Counted from the first letter of the stretch, positions 17,783 through 27,048 are shown. The stretch is 64,000 nt of DNA from Bradyrhizobium sp. CB1015 (GCF_025200925.1 NZ_CP104174.1:5270001-5334000); one strand, 5' to 3'. Numbers and translations are program-made. The notes: generated by a model from the letters alone, not told the origin.

Positions 17783-19285
17783 ATGAGCGTGGGACAACAG
17801 CCCATCCTGGAACTCCAGGGCATCACGAAGAGCTTCGGCGGCGTCGAAGCGCTTCGTGGTGTCGACTTCGCGCTTTATCCCGGCGAGATCCACGGCCTCG
17901 TCGGCGAGAACGGCGCCGGCAAAAGCACGCTGATGAAGATCATCGCCGGCGTGCACACCGAGTTCTCCGGCCGCTTCCTGGTCGACGGCCGGGAGATGCA
18001 TTTTCGCTCGGCGCGCGATGCGCATGCCGCCGGTATCGCCATGGTGCACCAGGAGCTCAGCGTCGCGCCCGACCTGACCGTCGCGGAGAACGTCTTCCTC
18101 GGCAATCAGCCGACCAACGCCCTTGGTCTCGTGCAATGGCGGCGGATGGCGCGCGAGGCGGGCGAGCAGCTCGCCCGCTTCGGCATCGACGTCGACCCGA
18201 TGGCGCGGCTCGGCGATCTTCCGATCGGGCTGCAGCAGCTGATCGAGATCGCGCGCGTGCTGTTCTCCGGCGCGCGCATCGTCATCCTGGACGAGCCGAC
18301 CTCCGCCCTCTCCCCGCCCGAGGTCGAGCGGCTGTTCACAACGCTCAGGCGGCTGCGCGAGGAAGGCACTGCCATCGTCTTCATCTCGCATTTCATCGAG
18401 GACATCCTGCTGGTGTCCGACACGGTGACCGTGTTCCGCAATGGCCGGAAGGTCGCGGAGACGGCGAGCGCCGCGACCAGCAAGGGCGCGCTGATCGAGG
18501 CCATGATCGGCCGCGGCGGCGAGGCGCTCGAGCATAGCTATACCGACGACCTGATGCTGCCGCAGCCGAGCGGTAGCAACGTCATTCTCAGGGTCGACCA
18601 GCTGTCGCTGTCCCGCAGCCTTCAGGACGTCTCGTTCGAGGCCCGCGCCGGCGAGGTGCTCGGCATCTACGGCTTCATGGGTTGCGGCCAGCAGGAGCTG
18701 TCGCGCATCCTGTTCGGCAAGCTGAAGCCGGACAGCGGAACGCTTGCCGTCGAAGGCGTGCCGAAAAGTTTCGCCAGCACGGCTGCGGCGCGGCGCGCCG
18801 GCGTGGCGCTGGTGCCGGAGAGCCGGCGCGACATGCTGTTTCACCAGGAGCCGGTGTACAAGAACATCTCGATCAGCATCCTCGACCGCATCTCCTCGCT
18901 GCTGCTCAAGCCGGCGCAGGAGCGCGACATCGCCAAACGGCAGGTCGAGCAGCTGCAGATCCGGCCGCCCGTGGTCGGCCTCGATCTCGGCATGCTCTCG
19001 GGCGGCAACCAGCAGAAGGTCGCGCTGGCGAAATGGCTGACCTATCCGCCCAAGCTGCTGGTACTGTGCGAGCCGACCCGCGGCATGGATGTCGGCGCCA
19101 AGAACGACGTCATCAACATCGTCCGCGACCTCAGAACAAAGGGGCTCGCGATCATCGTGCTGTCGACCGAGCCGGAAACGGTGCTATCGCTGGCCGACCG
19201 CATCCTGGTGCTCAAGCGCGGCGCGTTGGTGCGGGAATTTTCGAACGAGCCGGTCAGCAAGGACCGCCTGCTGGAAGCAGCGTGA
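17783..19285 (+). CDS. Sugar ABC transporter ATP-binding protein (RbsA/MglA type)
   Basis: 500 residues with two fused nucleotide-binding domains. The first has Walker A GENGAGKST (about residue 44), signature-region LPIGLQQLIEIAR and Walker B IVILDEPTSAL. The second has a degenerate Walker A (GFMGCGQQEL), the family's LSGGNQQKVALAKWL signature and CEPTRGMDVG. An inactive second Walker A is normal for this family. It is 20 bp after the binding protein gene and 11 bp before the permease gene. Confidence 0.94.
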   Translation: MSVGQQPILELQGITKSFGGVEALRGVDFALYPGEIHGLVGENGAGKSTLMKIIAGVHTEFSGRFLVDGREMHFRSARDAHAAGIAMVHQELSVAPDLTVAENVFLGNQPTNALGLVQWRRMAREAGEQLARFGIDVDPMARLGDLPIGLQQLIEIARVLFSGARIVILDEPTSALSPPEVERLFTTLRRLREEGTAIVFISHFIEDILLVSDTVTVFRNGRKVAETASAATSKGALIEAMIGRGGEALEHSYTDDLMLPQPSGSNVILRVDQLSLSRSLQDVSFEARAGEVLGIYGFMGCGQQELSRILFGKLKPDSGTLAVEGVPKSFASTAAARRAGVALVPESRRDMLFHQEPVYKNISISILDRISSLLLKPAQERDIAKRQVEQLQIRPPVVGLDLGMLSGGNQQKVALAKWLTYPPKLLVLCEPTRGMDVGAKNDVINIVRDLRTKGLAIIVLSTEPETVLSLADRILVLKRGALVREFSNEPVSKDRLLEAA

Positions 19286-19296
19286 CGGAGAAGCAC

Positions 19297-20322
19297 ATGA
19301 GCAGCGAGACGGCTTTGGCGACAGGACAACGGGCGCGGGGCCTTGCGCCCTTCCTGCGCTCGCAGATGCGCAACATCGCCCCGTTCCTGACGCTGATCTT
19401 CCTCTCCGCCTTCTTCGCCTTCGCCAGCCCCTCCTTCGCGACGCTCGACAATCTCGGCAACATCCTGACGCAGGTGTCGGTGACGGGCATCATCGCCGTC
19501 GGCCTCACCTTCGTGATCCTCTGCGCCGAGATCGACCTGTCGATCGCCAGCATCGCCAACGTCACGGGCATTGCGGTCGCCTACTTCACGCTGCAGGAAT
19601 CCTACGTCAACATCGCCAACATTCCCCTGCCCGGCGCGGTCGCGATCATCCTGTCGCTCCTGCTCTGCGCCCTGCTCGGTCTCGTCAACGCGCTGGGGCT
19701 GACCGTGATCGGCATCCCCTCCTTCATCATGACCCTGGCAATGATGCAGATCGCCGCCGGCATCTCCGCACTCCTGGTGCGCGGCCAGATCGCCTACAAG
19801 GTACCGAGCCTGATCACGACGCTCGGCTCCGGCTCGGTCGGCGGCATCCCCTGGATCGTCATCGTCGCCGCCATCATGCTGCTCGCCGGCCATCTGGTGC
19901 TGACCTACACGCGCTTCGGCCGCTACGTCTACATGGTCGGGGGCAATCGCGAGGCGGCCGAATATTCGGGCCTCAACGTCAAGCTGATCCTCGGCGCGGT
20001 GATGGTGATCTCGGCGGTGTGCTCAGGGATCGGCGGCATGCTCGGCGTTGCCCATTTCGGCAGCGCGCAGCAGAACGAGTTCGACACTTACCTCCTCGAC
20101 TCCATCGCCGCCGTCGTCGTCGGCGGCACCAGCCTGTTCGGCGGCCGCGGCGGCATCGGCAACACCATCGTCGGGCTCTTTGTTCTCGGTGTCCTGAATA
20201 ACGGCCTCGACCACGTCAACATCGACAGCTTCCTGAAGATCCTGATCCGCGGCCTCATCCTCCTGGCGGCGCTGGTCATCAACGTCTATGCGCAGCGCTT
20301 GAGGGAGAAAGCGGCGGAATAG
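19297..20322 (+). CDS. Sugar ABC transporter permease (RbsC type)
   Basis: 341 residues from MSSETALATGQRARG, with about nine hydrophobic helices beginning at IAPFLTLIFLSAFFAFASPS. The conserved BPD_transp_2 segments GLTFVILCAEIDLSIASIAN and GRYVYMVGGNREAAEYSGLN are present, as is VVGGTSLFGGRGG. The start lies after the ATPase stop; open frame upstream is read-through of the ATPase in another frame. Last gene of the sugar transporter operon. No catabolic genes adjoin, so substrate remains open. Confidence 0.93.
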   Translation: MSSETALATGQRARGLAPFLRSQMRNIAPFLTLIFLSAFFAFASPSFATLDNLGNILTQVSVTGIIAVGLTFVILCAEIDLSIASIANVTGIAVAYFTLQESYVNIANIPLPGAVAIILSLLLCALLGLVNALGLTVIGIPSFIMTLAMMQIAAGISALLVRGQIAYKVPSLITTLGSGSVGGIPWIVIVAAIMLLAGHLVLTYTRFGRYVYMVGGNREAAEYSGLNVKLILGAVMVISAVCSGIGGMLGVAHFGSAQQNEFDTYLLDSIAAVVVGGTSLFGGRGGIGNTIVGLFVLGVLNNGLDHVNIDSFLKILIRGLILLAALVINVYAQRLREKAAE

Positions 20323-20343
20323 ACGGCCGCTAAAACAAAAGTG

Positions 20344-20369
20344 CGAAAACAACCCCATGCACAGTAGCC
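20344..20369 (-). repeat. 26-bp dispersed repeat, copy 2 (inverted)
   Basis: Exact reverse complement of 6778-6803. It lies 21 bp past the sugar permease stop, in a gap between convergent genes, as does copy 1. Confidence 0.85.
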
Positions 20370-20537
20370 GGGGCCAGCGGAATCAATGACTTGCCGGCGG
20401 GTGTCTTAAAATTGCGGATTTGGCGAAGCCGATTTGCTCCGTCGGGCAAAACAGGGGTATGATGTCATCATCGGCAGCCGGCGCATCCCTGGCAGCGCTT
20501 CCCCAAAAAACTCTGAAGTTCCGCGCAAACGACGACC
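20370..20537. other. Gene-free spacer between convergent genes
   Basis: No coding frame is convincing. The text around 20408-20465 (GCGGATTTGGCGAAGCCGAT and following) looks like debris of a dispersed Bradyrhizobium intergenic repeat, recognised from memory only. Confidence 0.35.
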
Positions 20538-20670
20538 CGTCATCCTGAGGTGCGAGGCCTGGAACGCAACGCGTTCCAGGCCGAGCCTCGAAGGATGAAC
20601 GGCCACGCTGCCAGCCGGGCCGTCGCCCTTCGAGGGCCGCTGAAGAAGCGGCCACCTCAGGGTGATGGCG
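20538..20670. repeat. Pair of inverted REP-like palindromes
   Basis: First unit CGTCATCCTGAGG ... CTCGAAGGATGA (20538-20601), containing a perfect CTGGAACG/CGTTCCAG hairpin; second unit CGCCCTTCGAGG ... CCTCAGGGTGA (20617-20668) in the opposite order. The TCATCCTGAGG/CTTCGAGG elements are the same as those at 30595-30726. The right end overlaps the 3' end of the hydrolase gene. Confidence 0.8.
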
Positions 20671-21391
20671 ATAAAGCGAAGCTCGCTGCACCGATCTCGT
20701 CATTGTGAGCGCGATCCAATCGCGAAAATCGGAAATTGCAGTGGGTGGCGCCGCCGGCCAGCGTCTGGGTCCGCTCCAGGCGGATGCCGCGCGTGGCGTA
20801 GGCGTCGAAGTCGAGGCCGCAGATGTTCGGCAGGATCTCCGTGTCGCCATGGCGCGCCGCGAACTTGCAGAAGCCGCAGGCCTTGTAGTCGATGCCGAAT
20901 TCGAAAGTGTCCTCGGGACCCGGCTCGACGAAATCGTAGACGAAATCTTCCGGAAACTCCGTTTGGTGAGCTTTTGTAACGCTCCGTGCTGCCTGTTCGC
21001 GCATCAAGGCCTGGTTCTCCGGCGACATGAACTGACGCCCCGCGCCTAGACGCTCGGCTTCGGGGATCGTCAGCAACTGCGCCTTGTAGGTTTCCCGCTC
21101 GATCTCCCCGATCACGGGCACCGGCACGCCGTGGCGACGCAGCACCCGACTGATCGCCATGAAGCCGGTCAGGCGCATGAAGAAATCGCTCATGCGGCTT
21201 GCCGGGCCGCCGACATAGGGCATCTGGGTGAGGACGATCTCGAATTCGTCCATCACCTCCCGCCTGATCGCGTCGATATCGGAGAGATGCGCGCGCTCGC
21301 GGAGCATCGCTTCGGCAAGGTCTAGTCGCTCGCGCATGGCAGCTTCCATGGCCTGCCGGTGCGTCTGGTAGAACGGATGAATCTCAGCCAT
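20657..21391 (-). CDS. L-2-amino-thiazoline-4-carboxylic acid hydrolase family protein
   Basis: 244 residues. The N-terminal half is helical (HPFYQTHRQAMEAAMRERL). The family block lies in the C-terminal third: YKACGFCKFAARHGDTEILP, then NICGLDFDAYATRGIRLERT and GGATHCNFRF, with conserved Cys, Glu, Asp and His that plausibly form the active centre. Characterised members open L-ATC to N-carbamoyl-L-cysteine; the substrate here is unknown. The last 20 or so residues (from RLDRAHNDEIG on) are encoded by palindromic repeat DNA and are probably not ancestral. The next gene upstream is a RidA protein. Confidence 0.8.
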   Translation of the reverse strand: MAEIHPFYQTHRQAMEAAMRERLDLAEAMLRERAHLSDIDAIRREVMDEFEIVLTQMPYVGGPASRMSDFFMRLTGFMAISRVLRRHGVPVPVIGEIERETYKAQLLTIPEAERLGAGRQFMSPENQALMREQAARSVTKAHQTEFPEDFVYDFVEPGPEDTFEFGIDYKACGFCKFAARHGDTEILPNICGLDFDAYATRGIRLERTQTLAGGATHCNFRFSRLDRAHNDEIGAASFALSPSP

Positions 21392-21437
21392 TGGACACCC
21401 GATATGATTGGCTCATTGCAACATCGACGACGCTGCC

Positions 21438-21830
21438 TCATTCCGCGGCGATGGCCTCGATCTCCAGCAGCCATTTGCTGTCGACGGTCTCCACAACCAC
21501 GACGCTCAGTGCCGGCTGGTGCTCGCCGAGCATGGCGCGGCGAATGACGCGGTTGGCGACGACTTGACTGCGGTCGGTCAGGAACGTGGTGACCTTGACC
21601 AGGTGCTCGACGCCAAGATCTGCCGCGGCGAGCACTTCCCTGACATTGCGCCAGGCCTGCTCGCATTGCGGCTCGAAGCCGTCAGGCACGGTGCCGTCGG
21701 AATTTTGAGGCACCTGGCCGCTGATGAACAGCAGGCGGCGATGCTGCTTCAGCTCCAGGCCCATGCAGTAGCCGCCGGCGGGCGGGTGAACCGTTGCGGG
21801 ATTGTGGCTGACGATGTGAGCTGGGGACAT
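21438..21830 (-). CDS. RidA family protein (YjgF/YER057c/UK114)
   Basis: 130 residues from MSPAHIVSHNPATVHPPAGG, with a GGAG site 7 bases before; earlier ATGs are not family-like. LLFISGQVPQNSDGTVPDGF and ALGVEHLVKVTTFLTDRSQ match the RidA core, and MLGEHQPALSVVVVETV is where the catalytic Arg of classic RidA (xxRxA) would be; here that position seems replaced by a His/Gln context, suggesting a non-canonical member. RidA proteins hydrolyse reactive enamine/imine intermediates. It lies 46 bp upstream of the thiazoline hydrolase and divergent from the LysR gene. Confidence 0.87.
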   Translation of the reverse strand: MSPAHIVSHNPATVHPPAGGYCMGLELKQHRRLLFISGQVPQNSDGTVPDGFEPQCEQAWRNVREVLAAADLGVEHLVKVTTFLTDRSQVVANRVIRRAMLGEHQPALSVVVVETVDSKWLLEIEAIAAE

Positions 21831-21960
21831 GACGTTTCTCCGGATTTGCGCGTCAAGCGTATCCGGCGGCCTCAGGGCTGCGCAAAGCATCATTGCTGCG
21901 GTTCAGCGCAAGAAAATCTATTGCAGGGACGCGGCCTATCGGTGTCAAAGTGCGGTGGCG

Positions 21961-22587
21961 ATGACCTACGCCCTCCCCCCACTCAACGCGCTCCGCGCCT
22001 TCGAGGCCGCCGCCCGGCACCTCAGCTTCAAGCTGGCCGCGCACGAACTGCACGTGACGCCAGCGGCCGTGGGACAGCAGGTAAAAGCTCTGGAAGCGCG
22101 CCTCGGCGTGCAGCTGTTCGAGCGGCTGCACAAGCAGCTCATCCTGACCGAGGCCGGCCAGGCCTATCTGCCCGGGATCTCCGAAGGCTTCCGCCACATT
22201 GCCGAGGCAACCTCGCGGTTGAAGCCGTCAGGCACGGTGCTGCTGCAAGTGGGCGTCCACGGCAGTTACGACCTGCGCCGCCTCGAACTTGCGGCGTTTC
22301 GCAACGAGCATGCGGAGATCGGTGTGCGCGTGCTGCAGCCCGCCGGCCTGCACGAGCTCGTCGAGGGCAAGGTGGACCTACTGATCGCCCGCGGCGTGAG
22401 CCACCATCCCGGCTATCGCTGCGAGCGGATCAATGAGGGAGCAGGCCCGGGTGATTGGCTGGTTGCGCCGGAAGGCACCGCAGATTGTCCGGAGATCGTG
22501 AGTTTTCGCGCGTGGCTACGCGCGCTGCCCGCGGCGAAACCGCTCGCAAATCGCCGCCCGCATCTGGTCGGCGGCTTCGGAAGTTAG
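21961..22587 (+). CDS. LysR-type (GcvA-like) regulator with shortened effector domain
   Basis: 208 residues from MTYALPPLNALRAFEAAARH, with the winged HTH at about residues 6-65 (LSFKLAAHELHVTPAAVGQQ ... LGVQLFERLHKQLILTEAG). The effector domain begins normally (VLLQVGVHGSYDLRRLELAAF) but the frame closes about 85-90 residues before the usual 290-300 length. Subdomain II is therefore incomplete: either a genuine short form or a truncation. It is divergent from the ridA-hydrolase pair (130 bp between starts) and probably regulates it. Confidence 0.85.
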   Translation: MTYALPPLNALRAFEAAARHLSFKLAAHELHVTPAAVGQQVKALEARLGVQLFERLHKQLILTEAGQAYLPGISEGFRHIAEATSRLKPSGTVLLQVGVHGSYDLRRLELAAFRNEHAEIGVRVLQPAGLHELVEGKVDLLIARGVSHHPGYRCERINEGAGPGDWLVAPEGTADCPEIVSFRAWLRALPAAKPLANRRPHLVGGFGS

Positions 22588-22779
22588 CAGGCCCAGGGTT
22601 GCGCGCAGACGCTTCCGTTCAACTCAACTCACCCTTGCCCGTACAGAGGAGCTCGCGATGACCGTCTAGGTCATGGAGGCATAAGCGCGGAGCCAAAGCC
22701 GCTTGGAGAAGAAACGTCACCTGCCCTGCGCAGTGAAGCCCGATCACTCGGGGCCGGGGTTCAACCAAGGCGAACAACG

Positions 22780-23175
22780 ATGAAGACACTGAACCCATCT
22801 ACCGTCTGGGCCGTGCCCGAGCCGTTCCGGACGATCTACAGCCACGCTGTCGAAGCCCCTGCGGGCCGCACCCTCTACGTCTCAGGTCAGCTCGGCGTTG
22901 CGCCAGACGGACAAATGCACGCCGAGTTCCCTGAACAGCTCGAGCAGGCGATGGATAACGTGGAAGCCTTGCTGGGTGCCGCGGGAATGGCCCTTTCCGA
23001 CGTGGTCAAGGCGACATTTTTTCTGACCCAAGCCACTGATCTCCCATCACTTGGCCAGGGGCGCCGCGGGCGCTGGGCCTCGGAGACGCCCCCAGCGGTG
23101 ACCGTCCTCGTCGTTGCCGCGTTGGCTCGGCCCGACGCGCTGATCGAGGTCGAAGTCACGGCCGTTCGATCGTAG
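22780..23175 (+). CDS. RidA family protein, second copy
   Basis: 131 residues. RTLYVSGQLGVAPDGQMHAE and LSDVVKATFFLTQATDL are typical, and the C-terminal PPAVTVLVVAALARPDALIEVEVTA gives the Glu of the active pocket. The stretch GQGRRGRWASETPPA replaces the normal R-P-A-R-S context. A GGCGAACAACG leader precedes the ATG without a clear Shine-Dalgarno. It is only distantly similar to the first RidA and stands alone 190 bp after the LysR gene. Confidence 0.83.
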   Translation: MKTLNPSTVWAVPEPFRTIYSHAVEAPAGRTLYVSGQLGVAPDGQMHAEFPEQLEQAMDNVEALLGAAGMALSDVVKATFFLTQATDLPSLGQGRRGRWASETPPAVTVLVVAALARPDALIEVEVTAVRS

Positions 23176-23294
23176 TTACAGGGTGGGGGCTCTGAACCGG
23201 CGGGCCGCCTTCTTTAAGGACCGGCCCCTCTGGGCCGTTCCCTGTTTAGGGTTGACCGCCTGGTGGTATAGATGCGCCTCCCCCTTTCGGCGCA

Positions 23295-24323
23295 TCAGCC
23301 CTCGGTCGAGACTAACGCCACCCGCCCCGCAATCTCCTCACTCCGCCAGCACCGCACCGCGTGCCCATCCGCCCGCGTCTCCAGCGCCGGCCCTGGCTCG
23401 CTCCGGCACACCGCCTCCGCGTAGCGGCACCGCGGGCTGAACGCGCAGCCGTTCGGCGGGTTGAGCGGATTGGGCAAGTCGCCGCCTGTGGTCGCCAGCG
23501 GGGCATGGCGCAGGGGATCGGGGATGGCGGCGATCAGGGCCTGCGTGTAGGGGTGCGCCGGGCGTTCGAAGATCTCGCGCCAGTCGCCGTTCTCCACGAT
23601 ACGGCCGAGATACATCACCGCGACGCGGTCGCTCATGTGCTCGACGACGCCGAGATCATGGCTGATCATGATGTAGGACAGGCCGAGCGTGTCCTTCAGC
23701 TCCAGCAGCAGGTTGATGATCTGGGCGCGGATCGAGACGTCGAGCGCCGAGACCGGCTCGTCGCAGATGACGATCTTCGGGTTGAGGATCAGCGCACGGG
23801 CGATGCCGATGCGCTGGCGCTGGCCGCCGGAGAATTCATGCGGATAGCGGTCGGCCTGCTCGGGGCGCAGGCCGACATGCTTCAGCATCGTCGCAACGCG
23901 GTCCTCGATCTCGCTCTTCGCGGTCACGCCGTGCACACGCAGGGGATCCTCTAACGTGCGGCGAACGGTCTGGCGCGGATTGAGCGAGGCGTAGGGATCC
24001 TGGAACACGATCTGCACGATGCGGGCGAGCGCCTTGCGGTCGCCGGATTGCCGGTTCGTGACGACCTGCCCGTCCAGCACGATGCGGCCGCGCGTCGGCG
24101 TGAGCAGGCCGAGGATCGAGAGCGCGACCGTCGACTTGCCCGAGCCGGATTCGCCGACGAGGCCGAGGCATTCACCGCGCTTCAGCCTGAGGTCGACGCC
24201 GTCGACGGCGCGGAGCAGCCGACGGCCGCGGCCCAGCAGGCCGCCTCCAAGCGGAAAATGAACGGCGAGATCCTCCACGCTGAGGATCACGTCGTCGTCC
24301 GCTCGGCCCTGCGGTTCATGCAT
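23295..24323 (-). CDS. Peptide ABC transporter ATP-binding protein (DppF/OppF type)
   Basis: 342 residues from [11 protein letters not shown]. Walker A GESGSGKST (about residue 59), signature FSGGQRQRIGIARAL and Walker B IVICDEPVSALD; the C-terminal oligopeptide-transporter domain has PNPLNPPNGCAFSPRCRYAE with its cysteine cluster. The ATG overlaps the upstream ATPase stop by 8 bases. It is the last gene of a five-gene peptide transporter operon. Confidence 0.92.
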   Translation of the reverse strand: MHEPQGRADDDVILSVEDLAVHFPLGGGLLGRGRRLLRAVDGVDLRLKRGECLGLVGESGSGKSTVALSILGLLTPTRGRIVLDGQVVTNRQSGDRKALARIVQIVFQDPYASLNPRQTVRRTLEDPLRVHGVTAKSEIEDRVATMLKHVGLRPEQADRYPHEFSGGQRQRIGIARALILNPKIVICDEPVSALDVSIRAQIINLLLELKDTLGLSYIMISHDLGVVEHMSDRVAVMYLGRIVENGDWREIFERPAHPYTQALIAAIPDPLRHAPLATTGGDLPNPLNPPNGCAFSPRCRYAEAVCRSEPGPALETRADGHAVRCWRSEEIAGRVALVSTEG

Positions 24324-25296
24324 GGTGGTGACACCGGACGAAACCGCCCGCCTCCAACCCATCCGTCTGCGGCGCGGTGGTTCGGCAAATCTCCGTTGCC
24401 TGCGCGCAACGCGGATTGAACCGGCAGCCGTCCGGGAAACGCGTGATCGCCGGCACGACGCCCGCGATCTCCTTCAGCCTGCTGCGGCCGAGCGCAGCGC
24501 GGCTGCCCAGCCGCGGCAGCGAATCCACGAGGCCCTGCGTATAGGGATGGGAGGGCGCGCGGAAGATGTCGGCCGAGCCGCGCTCCTCGACGATGCGGCC
24601 GGCATACATGACGGCAACACGACGGCAGACATTGGCGACGAGGCCGAGATCGTGGCTGATCATCAGGATCGCCGTTCCGCGCTCGGCGCACAGATTGCGC
24701 ATCAGCTCGATGATCTCCGCCTGCACGGTGACGTCGAGCGCGGTGGTCGGCTCGTCGGCGATCAAGAGGTCCGGACCGCAGGCCAGCGCAATGGCGATCA
24801 TCACGCGCTGGCGCATCCCGCCGGAGAGCTGATGCGGATAGTCCCTCACGCGCCGCTCGGGCGCGGGGACGCGAACGCTCGCGAGCGCCTCGACCGCCAG
24901 CTGGTTGGCCTCCCGCCAGCTCTTGCCCTTGTGCAGCACGAACATCTCGGCGATCTGCCGCCCCACCGGCGAGACCGGGTTCAGCGCCGTCATCGGCTCC
25001 TGGAAGATCATGGCGATGCGATTGCCGCGCAGCTCGCGTTGCCTTGCGGCGGACAAGTGCTGGATCTCCTGGTCTTCGAACCGGATGACGCCGCCGGCGA
25101 TCGACAAGGGCGGTCGCAGCAGGCCGATCAGGGCGAGCGCCGTGATGCTCTTGCCGCAACCGGACTCGCCGACGAGGCCGAACGTCTCGCCGCGATCGAT
25201 GCGGAACGAAACGCCTTCGGCCGCCGCAACGCGCCTTAATCCGTCATCGAGATCGATGCGGAGATCCTCGACCACGAGCAGCGGGCTGCCTGTCAT
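24316..25296 (-). CDS. Peptide ABC transporter ATP-binding protein (DppD/OppD type)
   Basis: 326 residues from [17 protein letters not shown]. Walker [13 protein letters not shown] (about residue 42), Q-loop [12 protein letters not shown], signature [15 protein letters not shown] and Walker [14 protein letters not shown]. The C-terminal [18 protein letters not shown] cysteine motif is typical of OppD-type subunits. The start is chosen at the ATG overlapping the permease stop by 4 bases. Confidence 0.92.
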   Translation of the reverse strand: MTGSPLLVVEDLRIDLDDGLRRVAAAEGVSFRIDRGETFGLVGESGCGKSITALALIGLLRPPLSIAGGVIRFEDQEIQHLSAARQRELRGNRIAMIFQEPMTALNPVSPVGRQIAEMFVLHKGKSWREANQLAVEALASVRVPAPERRVRDYPHQLSGGMRQRVMIAIALACGPDLLIADEPTTALDVTVQAEIIELMRNLCAERGTAILMISHDLGLVANVCRRVAVMYAGRIVEERGSADIFRAPSHPYTQGLVDSLPRLGSRAALGRSRLKEIAGVVPAITRFPDGCRFNPRCAQATEICRTTAPQTDGLEAGGFVRCHHHA

Positions 25297-26114
25297 GTGC
25301 GCCGGCTCCGGGATTGCGGATCGAGAATGTCGCGCAGGCCATCGCCGAGCAGATTGAGGCCGAGCACGGTCAGGAAGATGGCAAGGCCCGGGAAAATCGA
25401 TAGCCACGGCGCCGTCGTGATCTGCTCCCGGGCTTCCGACAACATGCTGCCCCAGCTCGGAAACGGCGGACGGACGCCGAGACCCAGGAACGACAATGCG
25501 GCTTCGGACAGGACCGCGCTGCCCATGCCCAGCGTGCCGATGACGACGATCGGCCCCAGCATGTTCGGCAGGAGCTGCGTGATCATGATGCGCACATCAC
25601 CATAGCCGAGCACGGTGGCCGCCTGCACATAGCCCTGGCTCCGCAGCGACAGCGCCGAGGCCCGTGCGAGGCGGCAGGTGAACGACCAGTTGGTCAGCCC
25701 GAGGGCGATCAAGAGGCTGGTCAGGCCGGGACCGAGCACCGCCATGATGGCGAGCGCGAAAATCAACGAGGGGATCGCGAGCATGAGATTGGTCAGGCCG
25801 TTGACGACATCGTCCCACCAGCCGCCGAAATAGCCGGCGCTGAGGCCGAGCGCGACGCCAATGACGCTGTTGATGAGCTGGGAAACGATGCCGACCGTCA
25901 GCGAGACGCGCGCGCCGTAGAGGACGCGGGAATAGATGTCGCGGCCCTGCGCGTCGGTGCCGAACCACCAGGTCCAGCTCGGGGGCTCCTCCGCATTCAT
26001 GAGGTTGGCGTCCATGACGGGATCGGTGTGCGCCAGCCACGGCGCGAGCAGGCCGACGGCGATCGCCAGCGCGAACAACGCTCCCCCGATGACGAGATTG
26101 GCGCGGAGCTTCAT
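25293..26114 (-). CDS. Peptide ABC transporter permease (DppC/OppC type)
   Basis: 273 residues from MKLRANLVIGGALFALAIAV. Six helices. The periplasmic WTWWFGTDAQGRDIYSRVLYG motif identifies the OppC/DppC subfamily, and the EAA-loop is near LSEAALSFLGLGVRPPFPSW. The start ATG overlaps the preceding permease stop (ATGA), as usual in this operon type. Confidence 0.93.
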   Translation of the reverse strand: MKLRANLVIGGALFALAIAVGLLAPWLAHTDPVMDANLMNAEEPPSWTWWFGTDAQGRDIYSRVLYGARVSLTVGIVSQLINSVIGVALGLSAGYFGGWWDDVVNGLTNLMLAIPSLIFALAIMAVLGPGLTSLLIALGLTNWSFTCRLARASALSLRSQGYVQAATVLGYGDVRIMITQLLPNMLGPIVVIGTLGMGSAVLSEAALSFLGLGVRPPFPSWGSMLSEAREQITTAPWLSIFPGLAIFLTVLGLNLLGDGLRDILDPQSRSRRT

Positions 26115-27034
26115 GCGTATCTGATCCTGGGATCGATCACGCCGTAGAGCACGTCGATCAAGAGATTGATCACGAGAAAGAACAGCACCACGACGAGGAT
26201 GGAGCCCTGGACGGCTGGAATGTCGCGCTGGAGCACGCTGTCCACCAGCAGCGAGCCGATGCCAGGCCAGGAGAACAGTTTCTCGACCACGACCGCCTGC
26301 CCCATCAGCGCGCCGAATTGCAGGCCCATGGTCGTGAGGATGAGGACGAGCGCGTTGCGCATCACGTGCCACTTGACGACCCGGGTCTCGCTCATGCCCT
26401 TCGAGCGCGCGGTGCGGACGAAGTCGGCGGTCATGATCTCGAGCACCGCCGCGCGCGTCGTCCGCGCCAGCAGCGCCATCGGCGAAACACCGAGGGCCAG
26501 GGCCGGCAGGACCAGATATTTCAATCCCCCGTCGCCATAGCCGAAGCTCGGCAGCCAGCCGAGCTTCAACGCGAACAGGTACATCAAGAGCAGTCCGAGC
26601 CAGAACTTGGCGATCGAAAGGCCCGACACCGCGACGATCATTGCGAGCGTGTCGACGAGGCCGCCGGGCCGCAGAGCAGCGACGAAGCCGAGGGGAACGC
26701 CGACCACGACCGCAAACGCCATGGACGCGAAGATCAGCTGCAGCGTCGGCCATGCCCGCTTGGCGATCATGGTCGTGACAGGCTCGCGGGTGCGGAACGA
26801 GGTTCCGAAATCGCCGGTCGCGAGCTGGGCGATGTAGGTGCCGAAGCGCAGGTAGACGGGCTGATCGAGGCCGAGCTGCTTCTTCAAGCGCAGCTCGATC
26901 TGCGGATCGCTGTCGTCGCTCATGGTCGAGGCGATGCTGCCGGGAACGACGCTGAACAGCACGAACACCAGCAGCACGACGGCGAGCACGGTCGGAATGG
27001 TCTGCAGGACGCGGCGGATCAGGAACGAGAGCAT
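26111..27034 (-). CDS. Peptide ABC transporter permease (DppB/OppB type)
   Basis: 307 residues. N-terminal MLSFLIRRVLQTIPTVLAVV helix and the DDSDPQIELRLKKQLGLDQP segment are standard for DppB. Four to six further helices follow, with the EAA loop at VRTARSKGMSETRVVKWHVM. It pairs with DppC to form the channel. It starts 55 bp after the binding protein gene, with a stem-loop in the gap. Confidence 0.93.
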   Translation of the reverse strand: MLSFLIRRVLQTIPTVLAVVLLVFVLFSVVPGSIASTMSDDSDPQIELRLKKQLGLDQPVYLRFGTYIAQLATGDFGTSFRTREPVTTMIAKRAWPTLQLIFASMAFAVVVGVPLGFVAALRPGGLVDTLAMIVAVSGLSIAKFWLGLLLMYLFALKLGWLPSFGYGDGGLKYLVLPALALGVSPMALLARTTRAAVLEIMTADFVRTARSKGMSETRVVKWHVMRNALVLILTTMGLQFGALMGQAVVVEKLFSWPGIGSLLVDSVLQRDIPAVQGSILVVVLFFLVINLLIDVLYGVIDPRIRYA

Positions 27035-27048
27035 CTCAACTTTTCTCC

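Noticed and set aside
18682..19296. Apparent N-terminal extension of the sugar permease overlapping the ATPase
   Set aside because: Only an out-of-frame open stretch of the ATPase gene. The permease starts at MSSETALATG after the ATPase stop.
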